Assembly (NCBI RefSeq): GCF_009741445.1
Contig: NZ_CP046507.1
Location: 62,001 to 126,000 of the forward strand
DNA length: 64,000 bases
Direction of reading: 5' to 3'
From: Mycobacterium avium subsp. avium
GTDB taxonomy: Bacteria > Actinomycetota > Actinomycetes > Mycobacteriales > Mycobacteriaceae
The notes under the pieces are model-generated. The model was not told the DNA's origin, ran no database searches, and saw only the letters and a list, made by a program, of their open reading frames with translations. This document shows positions 19,052 to 27,464 of this stretch, piece after piece. Each line of letters starts with the position of its first letter. Within the stretch, counting starts at the first letter, position 1. A program made the position numbers and the translations under genes.

Positions 19052-19153
19052 GACCCCTCAACGTCTACGCGGCCGGCTTTGCCCGAAAACGTAGCGCAAC
19101 CGTGTGACAAATCGGCGCAGCCGCCCGGGGCGGGCACGGCGGGCCGCCGCGCG

Positions 19154-19456
19154 TTACGCGCAGTCGGCGCAGACCGGCAGCCCTGCGGCGGAGCGCCGCA
19201 ACCGGCTGCGGTGCTGCACCAAAAAGCAACTCGAGCAGGTGAACTCGTCGGCGCGCTGCGGGATCACGGTCACCGACAGCTCTTCGCCGGACAGGTCGGC
19301 GCCGGGGAGTTCGAAGAAGTGGACGTCGTCGGGGTCGTCGTCGACGACGGTGGTGCCGGCCCCGTGCAGGGCGGGTGCCAGCTCGCGCAGCGAGGACTTG
19401 TCCGGGGTGTCGTTGTCGGATACGCGGCGTGCGTCGTAGTCAGTGGTGGTCGCCAT
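19154..19456 (-). CDS. DUF4193-family small protein
   Basis: A 100-residue protein, close in sequence to actinobacterial DUF4193 proteins such as Rv2699c: acidic N-terminus, ELPGADLSGEELSV, then a four-cysteine C-terminus (FTCSSCFLVQHRSRL and CADCA) that is probably a zinc ribbon. As a second copy it is likely a paralogue of the core gene. ATG 19456 has GAAGGAACTCC upstream. A SigF-like promoter lies about 65-90 bases upstream. Confidence 0.83.
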   Translation of the reverse strand: MATTTDYDARRVSDNDTPDKSSLRELAPALHGAGTTVVDDDPDDVHFFELPGADLSGEELSVTVIPQRADEFTCSSCFLVQHRSRLRRSAAGLPVCADCA

Positions 19457-19520
19457 CGGAGTTCCTTCCTGCTCGGAACGGGTTGACGCACTTTCGCTGT
19501 CCTCACCCGTGGCGCAGGCA

Positions 19521-19547
19521 GTACCCCGTCCGCGCACGCCTTACACC
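19521..19547 (-). promoter_or_regulatory. SigF-like promoter of the DUF4193 gene
   Basis: On the minus strand GGTGT (-35; 19543-19547) is followed by 16 bases and GGGTAC (-10; 19521-19526). One -35 position differs from the mycobacterial SigF consensus GTTT-N15/16-GGGTAT, and the -10 ends in C. The predicted start is near 19514, about 58 bases before the ATG. Confidence 0.5.
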
Positions 19548-19578
19548 GATTCGGCGCAGAAATTTCACCCGGCGCCGC

Positions 19579-19896
19579 TCAGCTGCTGGGCGGCGGTGGC
19601 GGCCGGTCGGAATGCGCGGCGTGCCAGCGCAGTTCGGCGTCGCGCACCTTGCGGTGGGTGCGCAGCAGCCAGCCCGCGCTCACCGCGCCCACCACCGCGG
19701 CCACGATCAGGGCGATGGCGCCGCCGGTCAGGTGTCCGGCCGCCACGGCGAACACGCCGACGGTCATGGCGACGACCGCCACCGCCGAACCGGCCAATCC
19801 GGGCACATTGGCGCCGTAGGTGAAGGTTTCGCCGGCGTGCTGGCGGAAGGTGCGCGCGTGATCGACTGGGTCGCTGTTGCGGTGGTCCAACGTCAT
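19579..19896 (-). CDS. UsfY-like small membrane protein
   Basis: A 105-residue protein with NSDPVDHARTFRQHAGE near the N-terminus, two membrane helices (about 33-52 and 57-75) and a charged LRTHRKVRDAELRWHAAH segment. This matches UsfY, the small protein encoded beside usfX-sigF in mycobacteria. Here it stands apart from sigF as a paralogue. A near-perfect SigF promoter lies upstream. Function is unknown; context says SigF regulon. Confidence 0.75.
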   Translation of the reverse strand: MTLDHRNSDPVDHARTFRQHAGETFTYGANVPGLAGSAVAVVAMTVGVFAVAAGHLTGGAIALIVAAVVGAVSAGWLLRTHRKVRDAELRWHAAHSDRPPPPPSS

Positions 19897-19978
19897 TCCT
19901 CGTCGAGAATCATTGTGTGCCAGCGGTATTCGCGTGGCACAGCGGCACTCGGGGCATCAGGGCGGATCTCCGCAGTGC

Positions 19979-20003
19979 GTACCCGCCGTCCGGGGAGCTA
20001 AAC
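19979..20003 (-). promoter_or_regulatory. SigF promoter of the UsfY-like gene
   Basis: On the minus strand GTTT (20000-20003), 15 bases, then GGGTAC (19979-19984). This is a full -35 and a 5/6 -10 match to the SigF consensus. The predicted start is about 75 bases before the UsfY-like ATG. It is back-to-back with the HAD gene promoter, the two -35 elements being only 6 bases apart. Confidence 0.7.
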
Positions 20004-20009
20004 GCCGGC

Positions 20010-20035
20010 GTGTCAGCCGGGCCCGTGCCGGGTAT
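20010..20035 (+). promoter_or_regulatory. SigF-like promoter, leaderless HAD gene
   Basis: GTGT (20010-20013), 16 bases, then GGGTAT (20030-20035). The -10 is a perfect SigF match. It ends 5 bases before the ATG at 20041, so transcription would begin on or next to the start codon. Confidence 0.55.
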
Positions 20036-20040
20036 GCCGG

Positions 20041-20745
20041 ATGCATGACACCGCGGAGCCTGCGCTGAGCGCCGGGGCGGGTGCCGTCCTGTTCGACGTG
20101 GACGGAAGCCTGGTGGACTCCAACTACCTGCACGTGCACAGCTGGCAGCGCGCGTTCGACGACGAGGACATCGCCGTCGCGTCCTGGCAAATCCACCGCT
20201 GCATCGGCATGGACGGCAGCACCCTGGTGCGGACGCTGTCCGGCGACGCGCCCGACGACGTCGGGGAGCGGCTGCGCGACAGGCACAGCCGCTACTACCG
20301 GGAGCTGACGCCGCTGCTCAAGCCGCTACCGGGGGCGCGGGCCCTGCTGCGCCGGGTCGCCGACCTGGGACTGCAGGTGGTGCTGGCCAGCTCGGCGCCC
20401 GAGGACGAACTGGAGATCCTGCGCAAGGTGCTCGACTGCGACGACGTCATCGCCGCGACCACGTCGTCCCGCGATGTCGACACCGCCAAACCCGAGCCGG
20501 GCATCGTGCGGGTCGCCCTGGACCGCGCCGGGGCGCGCGCCGAGGAGGCCGTCTTCGTCGGCGACGCCGTCTGGGACGCGCACGCCGCGCGGGGCGCCGG
20601 GCTGGCGTGCATCGGGCTGTGCAGCGGCGGCATCGCCCGCGACGAGCTGCGGGCGGCCGGCGCCGACCCGGTCTTCGCCGACCCGCAGGACCTGCTCGAT
20701 CACCTCAAGTCCACCCGGATCGCCGCGCTGGCGCGCTGCGGCTGA
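20041..20745 (+). CDS. HAD-superfamily phosphatase (PGP/beta-PGM-like)
   Basis: A 234-residue haloacid-dehalogenase hydrolase with all four motifs: DVDGSLVDS (nucleophile Asp), LASSAP (motif II Ser), TAKPEPG (motif III Lys) and VFVGDAVWDAHAA (motif IV acids). A helical cap (about 30-90) places it near phosphoglycolate phosphatase or beta-phosphoglucomutase; the substrate cannot be read from sequence. The ATG at 20041 is supported by the promoter position. It converges on the DUF6328 gene. Confidence 0.85.
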   Translation: MHDTAEPALSAGAGAVLFDVDGSLVDSNYLHVHSWQRAFDDEDIAVASWQIHRCIGMDGSTLVRTLSGDAPDDVGERLRDRHSRYYRELTPLLKPLPGARALLRRVADLGLQVVLASSAPEDELEILRKVLDCDDVIAATTSSRDVDTAKPEPGIVRVALDRAGARAEEAVFVGDAVWDAHAARGAGLACIGLCSGGIARDELRAAGADPVFADPQDLLDHLKSTRIAALARCG

Positions 20746-20755
20746 GCCCCCGCCG

Positions 20756-21277
20756 TCACATGCCGCGGGTGCGCAGCAGCAGCGGCAGCACGAACCAGAA
20801 CAGCACGAACAGCGGCAGCGCACACGCCCCGGCGACCAGGCCCACGTTCCGCCCGGCCACCGCGGCGAAGATGATGGTGGTCACGCCGATCAGCGCCAGG
20901 CCGAGCGCGCCCAGCCCGGCGTAGGCGCATCGGTGCGCCGCCGAGACCAGCACCTGCAGCCGGTGGCGGCGGAACAGGATCCGGTGCATGGCCACCGGCG
21001 CGATCAGCAACACGGTCGCGCACACCGAGAACACCACGGTGGCCAGGTAGGCGACCCGCATCGGCGGGCCCAGCACGTCGAAACGCTGCTGGAACGGCAG
21101 CGTCAGCAAAAAGCCGGTCAGCAGCTGCACCCCGGTCTGGACCACCCGCAGCTCCTGCAGCAGGCTGTTCCAATTGCGGTCCAGCCGTTGCACTTCGGTC
21201 TCGCCGCGTTCGCGGCGGTCCCACCGCTGGTCTTCCTGCGGATCGTCGACATCTCCGCCAGACACGTTGTCAGCCAA
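20756..21277 (-). CDS. DUF6328-type four-helix membrane protein
   Basis: A 173-residue protein with a polar N-terminus (residues 1-40, NWNSLLQELRVVQTGVQ) and four membrane helices (about 48-65, 76-97, 112-133 and 142-165). The region QTGVQLLTGFLLTLPFQQRF is characteristic of the actinobacterial DUF6328 family. It lies 33 bases downstream of rsfB on the same strand and so is probably co-transcribed. Function is unknown. Confidence 0.72.
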   Translation of the reverse strand: MADNVSGGDVDDPQEDQRWDRRERGETEVQRLDRNWNSLLQELRVVQTGVQLLTGFLLTLPFQQRFDVLGPPMRVAYLATVVFSVCATVLLIAPVAMHRILFRRHRLQVLVSAAHRCAYAGLGALGLALIGVTTIIFAAVAGRNVGLVAGACALPLFVLFWFVLPLLLRTRGM

Positions 21278-21310
21278 CCGAATCCATAGCAGCCAACCGA
21301 CGCCGGGGGG

Positions 21311-21679
21311 TCAGCCGTTGAGTTTGCCGTCCCGCACCGCGGTCAACGCGTCGTCGAGCGTCGGATACAGCGGGAAGGTCTTGTCCAGGCCGGTCAAGTG
21401 GATCGGCCTGCGGGTGGCCGGGCCGCGGGCGACCACGCCGAACCCGGTTTCCTTGCCCAGCTTCTCGTAGGTGGCGGCCAGGATCTTCAGCCCGACCGAG
21501 CCCAGGAACTCCACCGCGGACAGGTCGATGACCAGCGCCGGGGGGCTGTCCGCGACGACCGCGCCGATGGCCTGTTCCAGGGCCGGAGCCGTGACCAAAT
21601 CGATTTCTCCGCTGACGCTGACCACGGAAACCCCGTCGTGGTCCTCAACCAACGTGGTAATCGAATCAGGAGCTGACAA
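21311..21679 (-). CDS. rsfB: Anti-anti-sigma factor RsfB (STAS)
   Basis: A 122-residue STAS protein, the same length as Rv3687c. The conserved strand-loop VIDLSAVEFLGSVGLKIL holds the serine normally phosphorylated by the anti-sigma kinase. In M. tuberculosis RsfB binds the anti-sigma factor UsfX and releases SigF. I start at TTG 21679 (MSAPDS), which gives the family length and leaves AAAGGA about 6 bases upstream; a TTG two codons earlier is possible. It is divergent from the rsbR cassette and shares the inter-genic inverted repeat with it. Confidence 0.9.
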   Translation of the reverse strand: MSAPDSITTLVEDHDGVSVVSVSGEIDLVTAPALEQAIGAVVADSPPALVIDLSAVEFLGSVGLKILAATYEKLGKETGFGVVARGPATRRPIHLTGLDKTFPLYPTLDDALTAVRDGKLNG

Positions 21680-21718
21680 TGGCAATCCTTTGTCCCGGGA
21701 CCGTGGCGTGGTTCAACC

Positions 21719-21786
21719 CTAGCCTGGATTGGCGAACTGCGAGAAGAATATGCCCTCTACACGTGCCCCGCGACAAGCCAGGCTAG
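21719..21786. repeat. 9-bp inverted repeat between rsfB and rsbR
   Basis: CTAGCCTGG (21719-21727) and CCAGGCTAG (21778-21786) are perfect inverted copies 50 bases apart, placed centrally between divergent genes. Each copy contains TAGCCT, which fits the TANNNT -10 pattern, the left copy pointing to rsbR and the right copy to rsfB. They could therefore be face-to-face overlapping promoters or a two-site operator. Confidence 0.55.
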
Positions 21787-21849
21787 TCTCGCAAAAGGCA
21801 ACTGCGCACCGTGGGGCGCGACTCGGCTCGGAAGGCCTTGGGCGGCCAT

Positions 21850-22752
21850 ATGTCAGATTCGCCGTCGGATTTCAACAGTACCGGCACCGCAGCGCAGACC
21901 GTCGGTATCTCCAGCGAGGGGCTGCTCCCGCAGCTGGTTCAACACCTGCGGCAGAATCGGACCATCCTGCGCGAGGAGTGGGCCCGCCGCATCACCGAGG
22001 CCGAGTTGCTCACCGCGATGACGCCCGAGGAGCTCTTCTCCGAGGCGACGGCCGTCTACGACAACTACGTCGAGGTGCTCGAGACCGGTAGCGTCGAGGC
22101 GCTGCAGGCTTATGCGCGCGACCTGTCCGAACGCATCATCCCGCGGGGCGTGGAGACCGACGAGGTGGTCGGGATCGTGCTGCTGCTGCGCGACGTGCTG
22201 GCCCGCTCGCTGTTCGAGAAGTACCAGACCGAGTTCGAGATGCTGAACCGGGTGCTCGACGCCTACGAGCCGGCGGCCAACCGGATCGCCAACACCGTGG
22301 CCGTGTCGTTCGTGCAGGAACGCGAGCGCATCATCCGCCAGCAGCAGGAGGCGATCCGCGAGCTGTCCACGCCGGTGCTGCAGGTGCGCGAGCAGCTGCT
22401 GATTCTGCCGATCATCGGCGTGCTGGATTCGCAGCGCGCCCGCCAGGTCACCGAACAGCTGTTGCGGGCCATCCGCGCCAACCGGGCCAAGGTGGTGGTC
22501 ATCGACATCACCGGTGTGCCGACGATCGACTCCACGGTGGCCAACCACCTGGTGCAGACGGTGGACGCATCGGGGCTGATGGGCGCCAGCGTGATCATCA
22601 CCGGCCTGTCCTCGGAGATCGCGCTGACGCTGGTGACGATCGGTCTGGATCTGTCCAAGATGAACGCCGTCGGTGACCTGCAGGGCGGCATCGAGGAGGC
22701 CGAGCGGCTCCTGGGCTACGAGGTGACTCGTACCGGCGAGCAAACCGGGTGA
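21850..22752 (+). CDS. rsbR: RsbR-type stressosome co-antagonist (RsbRD N-domain + STAS)
   Basis: A 300-residue protein. The N-terminal half (about 15-150) is the helical RsbRD-type sensor domain and the C-terminal half (about 178-295) is a STAS domain. Threonines equivalent to the RsbR phosphosites lie in LSTPVLQV and PTIDSTVANHL. In Bacillus, RsbR and RsbS form the stressosome shell that holds the kinase RsbT until stress. I start at ATG 21850 (MSDSPSD); a GTG at 21811 would add 13 residues. It heads rsbR-S-T-X-phosphatase, with RsbS 22 bases downstream. Confidence 0.87.
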   Translation: MSDSPSDFNSTGTAAQTVGISSEGLLPQLVQHLRQNRTILREEWARRITEAELLTAMTPEELFSEATAVYDNYVEVLETGSVEALQAYARDLSERIIPRGVETDEVVGIVLLLRDVLARSLFEKYQTEFEMLNRVLDAYEPAANRIANTVAVSFVQERERIIRQQQEAIRELSTPVLQVREQLLILPIIGVLDSQRARQVTEQLLRAIRANRAKVVVIDITGVPTIDSTVANHLVQTVDASGLMGASVIITGLSSEIALTLVTIGLDLSKMNAVGDLQGGIEEAERLLGYEVTRTGEQTG

Positions 22753-22774
22753 CGGTTAGGAACCCGAGCGCCCC

Positions 22775-23164
22775 ATGCCCGTACCGATCCTGAAACAGGG
22801 TGCGATCCTCATCGCCTCGGTGCAGGCGGCGCTGTCCGACTCCGACGCCGAACGGCTGCGCTATGACCTGATGGAGCGGGTCAGCCGGTTCCGCGCGCAG
22901 GGCATCATCGTCGACGTCACCGCCATCGACGTGATGGATTCGTTCGCGGCCCGGTCGCTGCGCACCATCGCGCACATGACCCGGCTGCGCGGCGCGGACA
23001 CGGTGATCGTCGGGCTGCAGCCCGAGGTCGCCTTCGCGATGGTCCAGCTGGGCCTGGCCTTCGACGACATGAACACCGCGCTGGACCTGGAAGAGGGCAT
23101 CGCGCTACTGAATCGCCAACTGGCGCAACGGAAACCGACGATCGGGCGCGACGGTGGCGGCTGA
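22775..23164 (+). CDS. rsbS: RsbS-type single-domain STAS antagonist
   Basis: A 129-residue STAS protein: PVPILKQGAILIASV at the start, then VDVTAIDVMDSFAARSL with the serine corresponding to the RsbT phosphosite of RsbS, and a VIVGLQPEVAFAMVQLGL strand-helix. RsbS is the stressosome core that sequesters RsbT. The ATG at 22775 is the first in frame. The end overlaps the rsbT GTG by 11 bases, so the two products are made together. Confidence 0.87.
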   Translation: MPVPILKQGAILIASVQAALSDSDAERLRYDLMERVSRFRAQGIIVDVTAIDVMDSFAARSLRTIAHMTRLRGADTVIVGLQPEVAFAMVQLGLAFDDMNTALDLEEGIALLNRQLAQRKPTIGRDGGG

Positions 23165-23564
23165 TATCGTCGTCGCCATCGACAACCCGGACGACATCGT
23201 CGAAGCCCGCAAAGCCGGACACCAGCTCGCACTTGACTTAGGATTCTCCCTGACCGACGTCACGATGATCGCCACGGCGATCTCCGAAATCGCCCGCAAC
23301 ATCACCAGTTACGCCGGCCGCGGCGCCGTCCGGGTCGCCGTCGCCGACCGGGAAGGCCGCAAGGCGCTGGTGGTGCGCGCCGAGGACGAGGGTCCCGGCA
23401 TCGCCGACATCGAACGCGCGATGGAGGACGGCTACTCGACGGGCCGCGGGCTGGGCATGGGCCTGCCGGGCGCCCGCCGCCTGATGGACCGGCTGGTGGT
23501 CGAGTCCACCCTGGGCCAGGGAACGGTCATCGAAATGTGGAAATGGGTCCCCCCTCGTGCGTGA
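23154..23564 (+). CDS. rsbT: RsbT-type switch kinase
   Basis: A 136-residue GHKL kinase: N-box EIARNITSYAG, G1 box DEGPGIAD and G2 box TGRGLGMGLPGARRLMD, which is the RsbT/RsbW layout. RsbT phosphorylates RsbR and RsbS and, when released, activates a PP2C phosphatase. Here that partner would be the PP2C protein encoded at 24180. GTG 23154 overlaps rsbS and the 3' end overlaps the next gene by 8 bases. Confidence 0.87.
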   Translation: MAADIVVAIDNPDDIVEARKAGHQLALDLGFSLTDVTMIATAISEIARNITSYAGRGAVRVAVADREGRKALVVRAEDEGPGIADIERAMEDGYSTGRGLGMGLPGARRLMDRLVVESTLGQGTVIEMWKWVPPRA

Positions 23565-24183
23565 CAGCGGCCGGTTCGGACCCATCGAATGGGCAAGGGC
23601 CGGAAGGCCTTTGCCCAGCGAATACACCTCGGGCGACCGCGGTATCGCCGTCGACATCGACGGCGAGGCGGCGCTGTTCGCACTGGTGGACGGTCTCGGT
23701 CACGGGCCGCCCGCGGCGGAAGCCGCGCTGCGCGCCGTCGACACGGTGACCGCCGCGGGCGCCGAACCCATCGAAGTCTTGATCCAGCTCTGCCATCGCG
23801 CGTTGGAAGGCACCCGGGGCGTGGCAATGACGTTGGCGCGGATCGACTTTGCGGCCAACACGCTGACCTGGGCCGGGGTCGGCAACGTCACCGCGCATCT
23901 GGTGGCCAAGGCGCCCACCGGCACCGAAGTCCGGTCCAGCGCACGCCTGGCCGGGGGCATCGTCGGCTACCGGATACCGGAAATCCGCCCAGCGCAAGTT
24001 GTTTCGATACGGCCCGGCGACCTGCTGGTGATGCGCACCGACGGGATCATCGACGACTACCTTGACCACATCGACTTCGCCGCCCCCGCCCTCGCCATCG
24101 CCGAAGGCCTGCTGGGCAAGGACGCCAAGGAGACCGACGACGCCATGGTGCTGGCCGCCCGGCACCGGGGAGCCTCGACATGA
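23557..24183 (+). CDS. rsbX: RsbX-like PP2C phosphatase
   Basis: A 208-residue stand-alone SpoIIE/PP2C domain. Metal-binding acids appear in DGEAALFALVDGLGHGP, LVMRTDGIIDD and KETDDAMVLAA. In Bacillus RsbX dephosphorylates RsbR and RsbS and resets the stressosome; size and position here fit that role. GTG 23557 overlaps rsbT, and the TGA overlaps the next ATG (ATGA at 24180-24183). Confidence 0.82.
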   Translation: MRDSGRFGPIEWARAGRPLPSEYTSGDRGIAVDIDGEAALFALVDGLGHGPPAAEAALRAVDTVTAAGAEPIEVLIQLCHRALEGTRGVAMTLARIDFAANTLTWAGVGNVTAHLVAKAPTGTEVRSSARLAGGIVGYRIPEIRPAQVVSIRPGDLLVMRTDGIIDDYLDHIDFAAPALAIAEGLLGKDAKETDDAMVLAARHRGAST

Positions 24184-26390
24184 GTGATGACAACGACTTT
24201 CACGATCAGTACGCCCGTGCGCTGCGTGCCTATCTGGCGAGCCGCGACGAGGCCAGCCTGGCGGTGGGGCACGAGCTGGGCCGCCGCGCCCTGCAGGAGC
24301 AGATCAGCCTGCTCGAGATCATCGAGCAGCACGTCCGGCTGGTCTTCGAGATCTCGCAGGACGTGCGCATCGACGCGCCGATCGCGCTGGAGTTCCTGCT
24401 GCAGCTGCTGGTCCCGCTGGACGTCGCGACCCGGGGATTCATCGATGGCAACCGGCGCTATGCCGAGCAGCGGGCCCGCGCCGAGGGGCTGGCCGACCGC
24501 GACAAATTCCGCAACGCACTGGTGAATTCGTTGCAGGAAGGGTTCTTCGTCGCCGACCACGAGGGTTCGGTGATCGAGGTGAACAACGCCTTCATCGAGA
24601 TCCTCGGGTTCCCCGCCGAGGGCCTGCCCTACCGGTGGCCGCACCCGTGGCTGGTCGACCCCAAGACCGCGAGCGAACAGATCGGCGTCGTGCTGCGCAC
24701 CGGCAGCGCCGAGTACGAGACACCGATTCGCCATGCCGACGGGCATCTGGCCTGGGTGAAGGTGAGCATCAACGCGGTCAAGGATTCCGGCAGCGACCGC
24801 GACGCCTACGTCGGCACCATCCGCGACGTCACGGCCGAGCGCGCCTTCGCCGCCCGGGAGAGCGCGGTGCTGCGGCTGGCCACCGCGGTGGCGGTGGCCA
24901 AGAGCGTGGACGAGCTGCTGTCCATCACCCTCGACGAGTGCAGCACGGCCATCGACGTGCAGCGGGTGGTCGCGGTGTCCTGGCCCAGCGGCGACGGCGA
25001 CCCGGCGGTCCAGGTGGCCGGCCGGCCGGCGGCGTCGTCGTGGCGCGAGCTGGATCCGTGGCTGCGCGACACCTTCGCCGAGGCGCGCCATCAGCTGCCG
25101 TTGACGGCGAAAACCGTTGATCACCCGGATAATCCGGGCAAATCACGGGGATTGGTCGCGGTGCTCTCCGGGGCCGGGGACCTGGCGTTGTGGCTGGAGT
25201 TGCGCACCCCGCGCTGGGTCAGCGGGGAGGACCGGCTGCTGGTCACCGTGCTGATCGGGCACCTCAGCCTGGCCCTGCAGCACGTCCGCCAGTTCGAGAA
25301 CGCCCGCGAGACGTCGCTGACGTTGCAGCGCGCCATGCTGCCGCCGGTGCAGCCCCCACCCGGATTCGCGGTGCGCTACGAGCCCGCGGTGCCGCCGCTC
25401 GAGATCGGCGGCGACTGGTATGACGTGCTGCCGATCGGCGACCACCGGATCGGCATCGTCGTCGGCGACTGCGTGGGCCGCGGCCTGCCGGCCGCGGCGA
25501 TCATGGGACAGCTGCGCAGTTCCGCGCGGGCGCTGCTGATCAACGGCGCCGAGCCCGCGGTGCTGCTCGATCAACTCGACTCGGCGGCGTCGCTGATCCC
25601 GAATGCCTACTGCACCACCGTTTTTCTCGCGATCCTGGACACCGAGACGGGCGTGCTGCAGTACAGCAACGCCGGGCACATGCCGGCCGTGCTGGCCGGA
25701 CCGGAGCCCGGGACGACGACCCTGTTGACCGACGCCGCCTCGGTGCCGCTGGCCGTGCGCCGCGAGGACCCCCGCCCCCAGGCCACCCGGTTGCTGCCGC
25801 CCGGGTCGACCCTGATGCTGTTCACCGACGGGCTGGTGGAACGCAAGCACGAGCCGATCGACGACGGAATCGGCCGTGCGGCAGAGGTTTTGGCGCAGAC
25901 GATGACGCTGCCCCTGGACACCGTCGCCGACGAGGTGCTGCGCGAGCTGGCCCCGGCCGCTGGCTACGACGACGACGTGGCGATGGTGATCTACCGGCAT
26001 CAGCAGTCACCGTTGCGCATCGAAACCGCCGCCACCGCAGACCAATTGGTCCGCATCCGGCACCGGCTGGCGGACTGGCTGGGCGCCGCCGGCATCACCG
26101 GCGAGTTGGCCGCCGACATCGTGCTGGTGGTCAACGAGGCCTGCACCAACTGCGTCGAGCACGCCTACCGGGGTTTCGTCGCCGGCACCATGGTGCTCGA
26201 CGCCCGCCTAGGCGAGGGCGAAGTGCACACCCGCATCACCGATTACGGTTCGTGGAAGACGCCGGCGGCCAATCCGGTCAACAGCGGGCGGGGGTTGCCG
26301 CTGATGAAGGCGCTCAGCCAGGCCATGGAACTGCGGACCAGCGCCACCGGCACCGTCGCCGACATCACGTTCCGGCGGCCCGCCGAATGA
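24180..26390 (+). CDS. Multidomain RsbU-like PAS-GAF-PP2C-HATPase regulator
   Basis: A 736-residue protein. Residues 1-100 form an RsbU N-terminal-like helical domain, the probable RsbT docking site. A PAS domain follows (about 105-225; SLQEGFFVADHEGSVIEVNN), then GAF (about 230-380), PP2C/SpoIIE (about 385-600; EIGGDWYDVLPIGDHRIGIVVGD and MLFTDGLVE) and a C-terminal RsbW-type HATPase (about 610-735; VVNEACTNCVEHAYRG, GRGLPLMKAL). It thus unites phosphatase and anti-sigma kinase activities in one chain. The target is probably an anti-anti-sigma factor such as RsfB, which is inference. It is the last gene of the RST operon. Confidence 0.88.
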   Translation: MSDDNDFHDQYARALRAYLASRDEASLAVGHELGRRALQEQISLLEIIEQHVRLVFEISQDVRIDAPIALEFLLQLLVPLDVATRGFIDGNRRYAEQRARAEGLADRDKFRNALVNSLQEGFFVADHEGSVIEVNNAFIEILGFPAEGLPYRWPHPWLVDPKTASEQIGVVLRTGSAEYETPIRHADGHLAWVKVSINAVKDSGSDRDAYVGTIRDVTAERAFAARESAVLRLATAVAVAKSVDELLSITLDECSTAIDVQRVVAVSWPSGDGDPAVQVAGRPAASSWRELDPWLRDTFAEARHQLPLTAKTVDHPDNPGKSRGLVAVLSGAGDLALWLELRTPRWVSGEDRLLVTVLIGHLSLALQHVRQFENARETSLTLQRAMLPPVQPPPGFAVRYEPAVPPLEIGGDWYDVLPIGDHRIGIVVGDCVGRGLPAAAIMGQLRSSARALLINGAEPAVLLDQLDSAASLIPNAYCTTVFLAILDTETGVLQYSNAGHMPAVLAGPEPGTTTLLTDAASVPLAVRREDPRPQATRLLPPGSTLMLFTDGLVERKHEPIDDGIGRAAEVLAQTMTLPLDTVADEVLRELAPAAGYDDDVAMVIYRHQQSPLRIETAATADQLVRIRHRLADWLGAAGITGELAADIVLVVNEACTNCVEHAYRGFVAGTMVLDARLGEGEVHTRITDYGSWKTPAANPVNSGRGLPLMKALSQAMELRTSATGTVADITFRRPAE

Positions 26391-26432
26391 CCGGCTTCGA
26401 TTAACCGGCTTCCGAAACGGGTAGTCACCGGC

Positions 26433-27464
26433 GTGACCCGCACATCGATCCCGACGCAACCCGTCCTGCCGTCCGCGCACGGGCCGCTGTCGACGGCCGT
26501 CCGCTGCGCGCTGACCGGGCCCCCGTCCGTCGACCACCTGGCGCGCATCGGGGCGTCGGTGCGTGACTCCGACCCGTACGGGCTGGATCTGCAGCTGGCC
26601 CTGGCCATGTGCTACGAGCTGCACTACCGCGGCTTCACCGGCGTCGACCCCGCATGGGAGTGGAATCCGGCGCTGCTGGCGCTGCGCGCCGAGCTGGAAC
26701 GGGTGTTTTTGGCCGGTGTGCGTCGCGACGTCGGACCCATCGACCCCGACCGGACGGCGGCCGACGAGATGGACGCGATCGCGGCCGAGCCCGTCGAGGG
26801 CACCGGCCCGTCGTATCACCTGCGCGACCGCGGCAGCTGGCAGCAGATGTGCGAGTACTTCGTGCACCGCTCGCTGTATCACCTCAAGGAGGGCGACCCG
26901 CACGCCTGGGCCATCCCCCGGCTGACGGGCACCGCCAAGGCGGCGTTCGTGGCGGTCGAGTTCGACGAGTACGGCGCCGGCCAGGGCCCGCGCCTGCACC
27001 AGCAGCTGTTCGCCGATCTGCTGGCGGCCGCCGGCCTGGACACCACCTACTGGGGTTACATCGACGCGGTGCCCGCCGAGTCGCTGGCGGTGGTCAACCT
27101 CATGTCGCTGTTCGGGTTGCACCGCGCGCTGCGCGGCGCCGCGATCGGGCACTTCGCCGCCACCGAGATCACCTCCCCGCCGGGATCGGCGCGCATGGTG
27201 CGCGCCCTGCAGCGCATGCAGGCGCCGCCGGCCTGCATCACGTTCTACAGCGAGCACGTGGAAGCGGATGCGGTGCACGAGCAGGTGGTGCGCCTCGATG
27301 TGGTCGGCGATCTGGTGGCGCGCGAACCGGAGCTGCAGCGCGACGTCGTCTTCGGGATCCGCGCGCACGCGGCGGTCGAGGACCGCCTGGCGGACACGAT
27401 CATGGCGTCGTGGCAGCAGGGTCGGTCGTCGTTGCGGCGGCCGCTGGACCGGCCGAGTCCTTGA
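26433..27464 (+). CDS. Haem-oxygenase-like iron-containing redox protein
   Basis: A 343-residue protein of the haem-oxygenase-like diiron/iron-containing redox family. Candidate metal ligands are in CYELHYRGF, MCEYFVHRSLYHLKEGDPH, AFVAVEFDEYG, GHFAATEI and FYSEHVEADAVHEQ. Family members are typically oxidases or oxygenases of unknown substrate. The GTG at 26433 lies just after GGGTAG (26419-26424), a weak SigF-like -10, with GATT 16 bases earlier. Its 3' end overlaps the CDGSH gene on the opposite strand by 65 bases. Confidence 0.78.
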   Translation: MTRTSIPTQPVLPSAHGPLSTAVRCALTGPPSVDHLARIGASVRDSDPYGLDLQLALAMCYELHYRGFTGVDPAWEWNPALLALRAELERVFLAGVRRDVGPIDPDRTAADEMDAIAAEPVEGTGPSYHLRDRGSWQQMCEYFVHRSLYHLKEGDPHAWAIPRLTGTAKAAFVAVEFDEYGAGQGPRLHQQLFADLLAAAGLDTTYWGYIDAVPAESLAVVNLMSLFGLHRALRGAAIGHFAATEITSPPGSARMVRALQRMQAPPACITFYSEHVEADAVHEQVVRLDVVGDLVAREPELQRDVVFGIRAHAAVEDRLADTIMASWQQGRSSLRRPLDRPSP

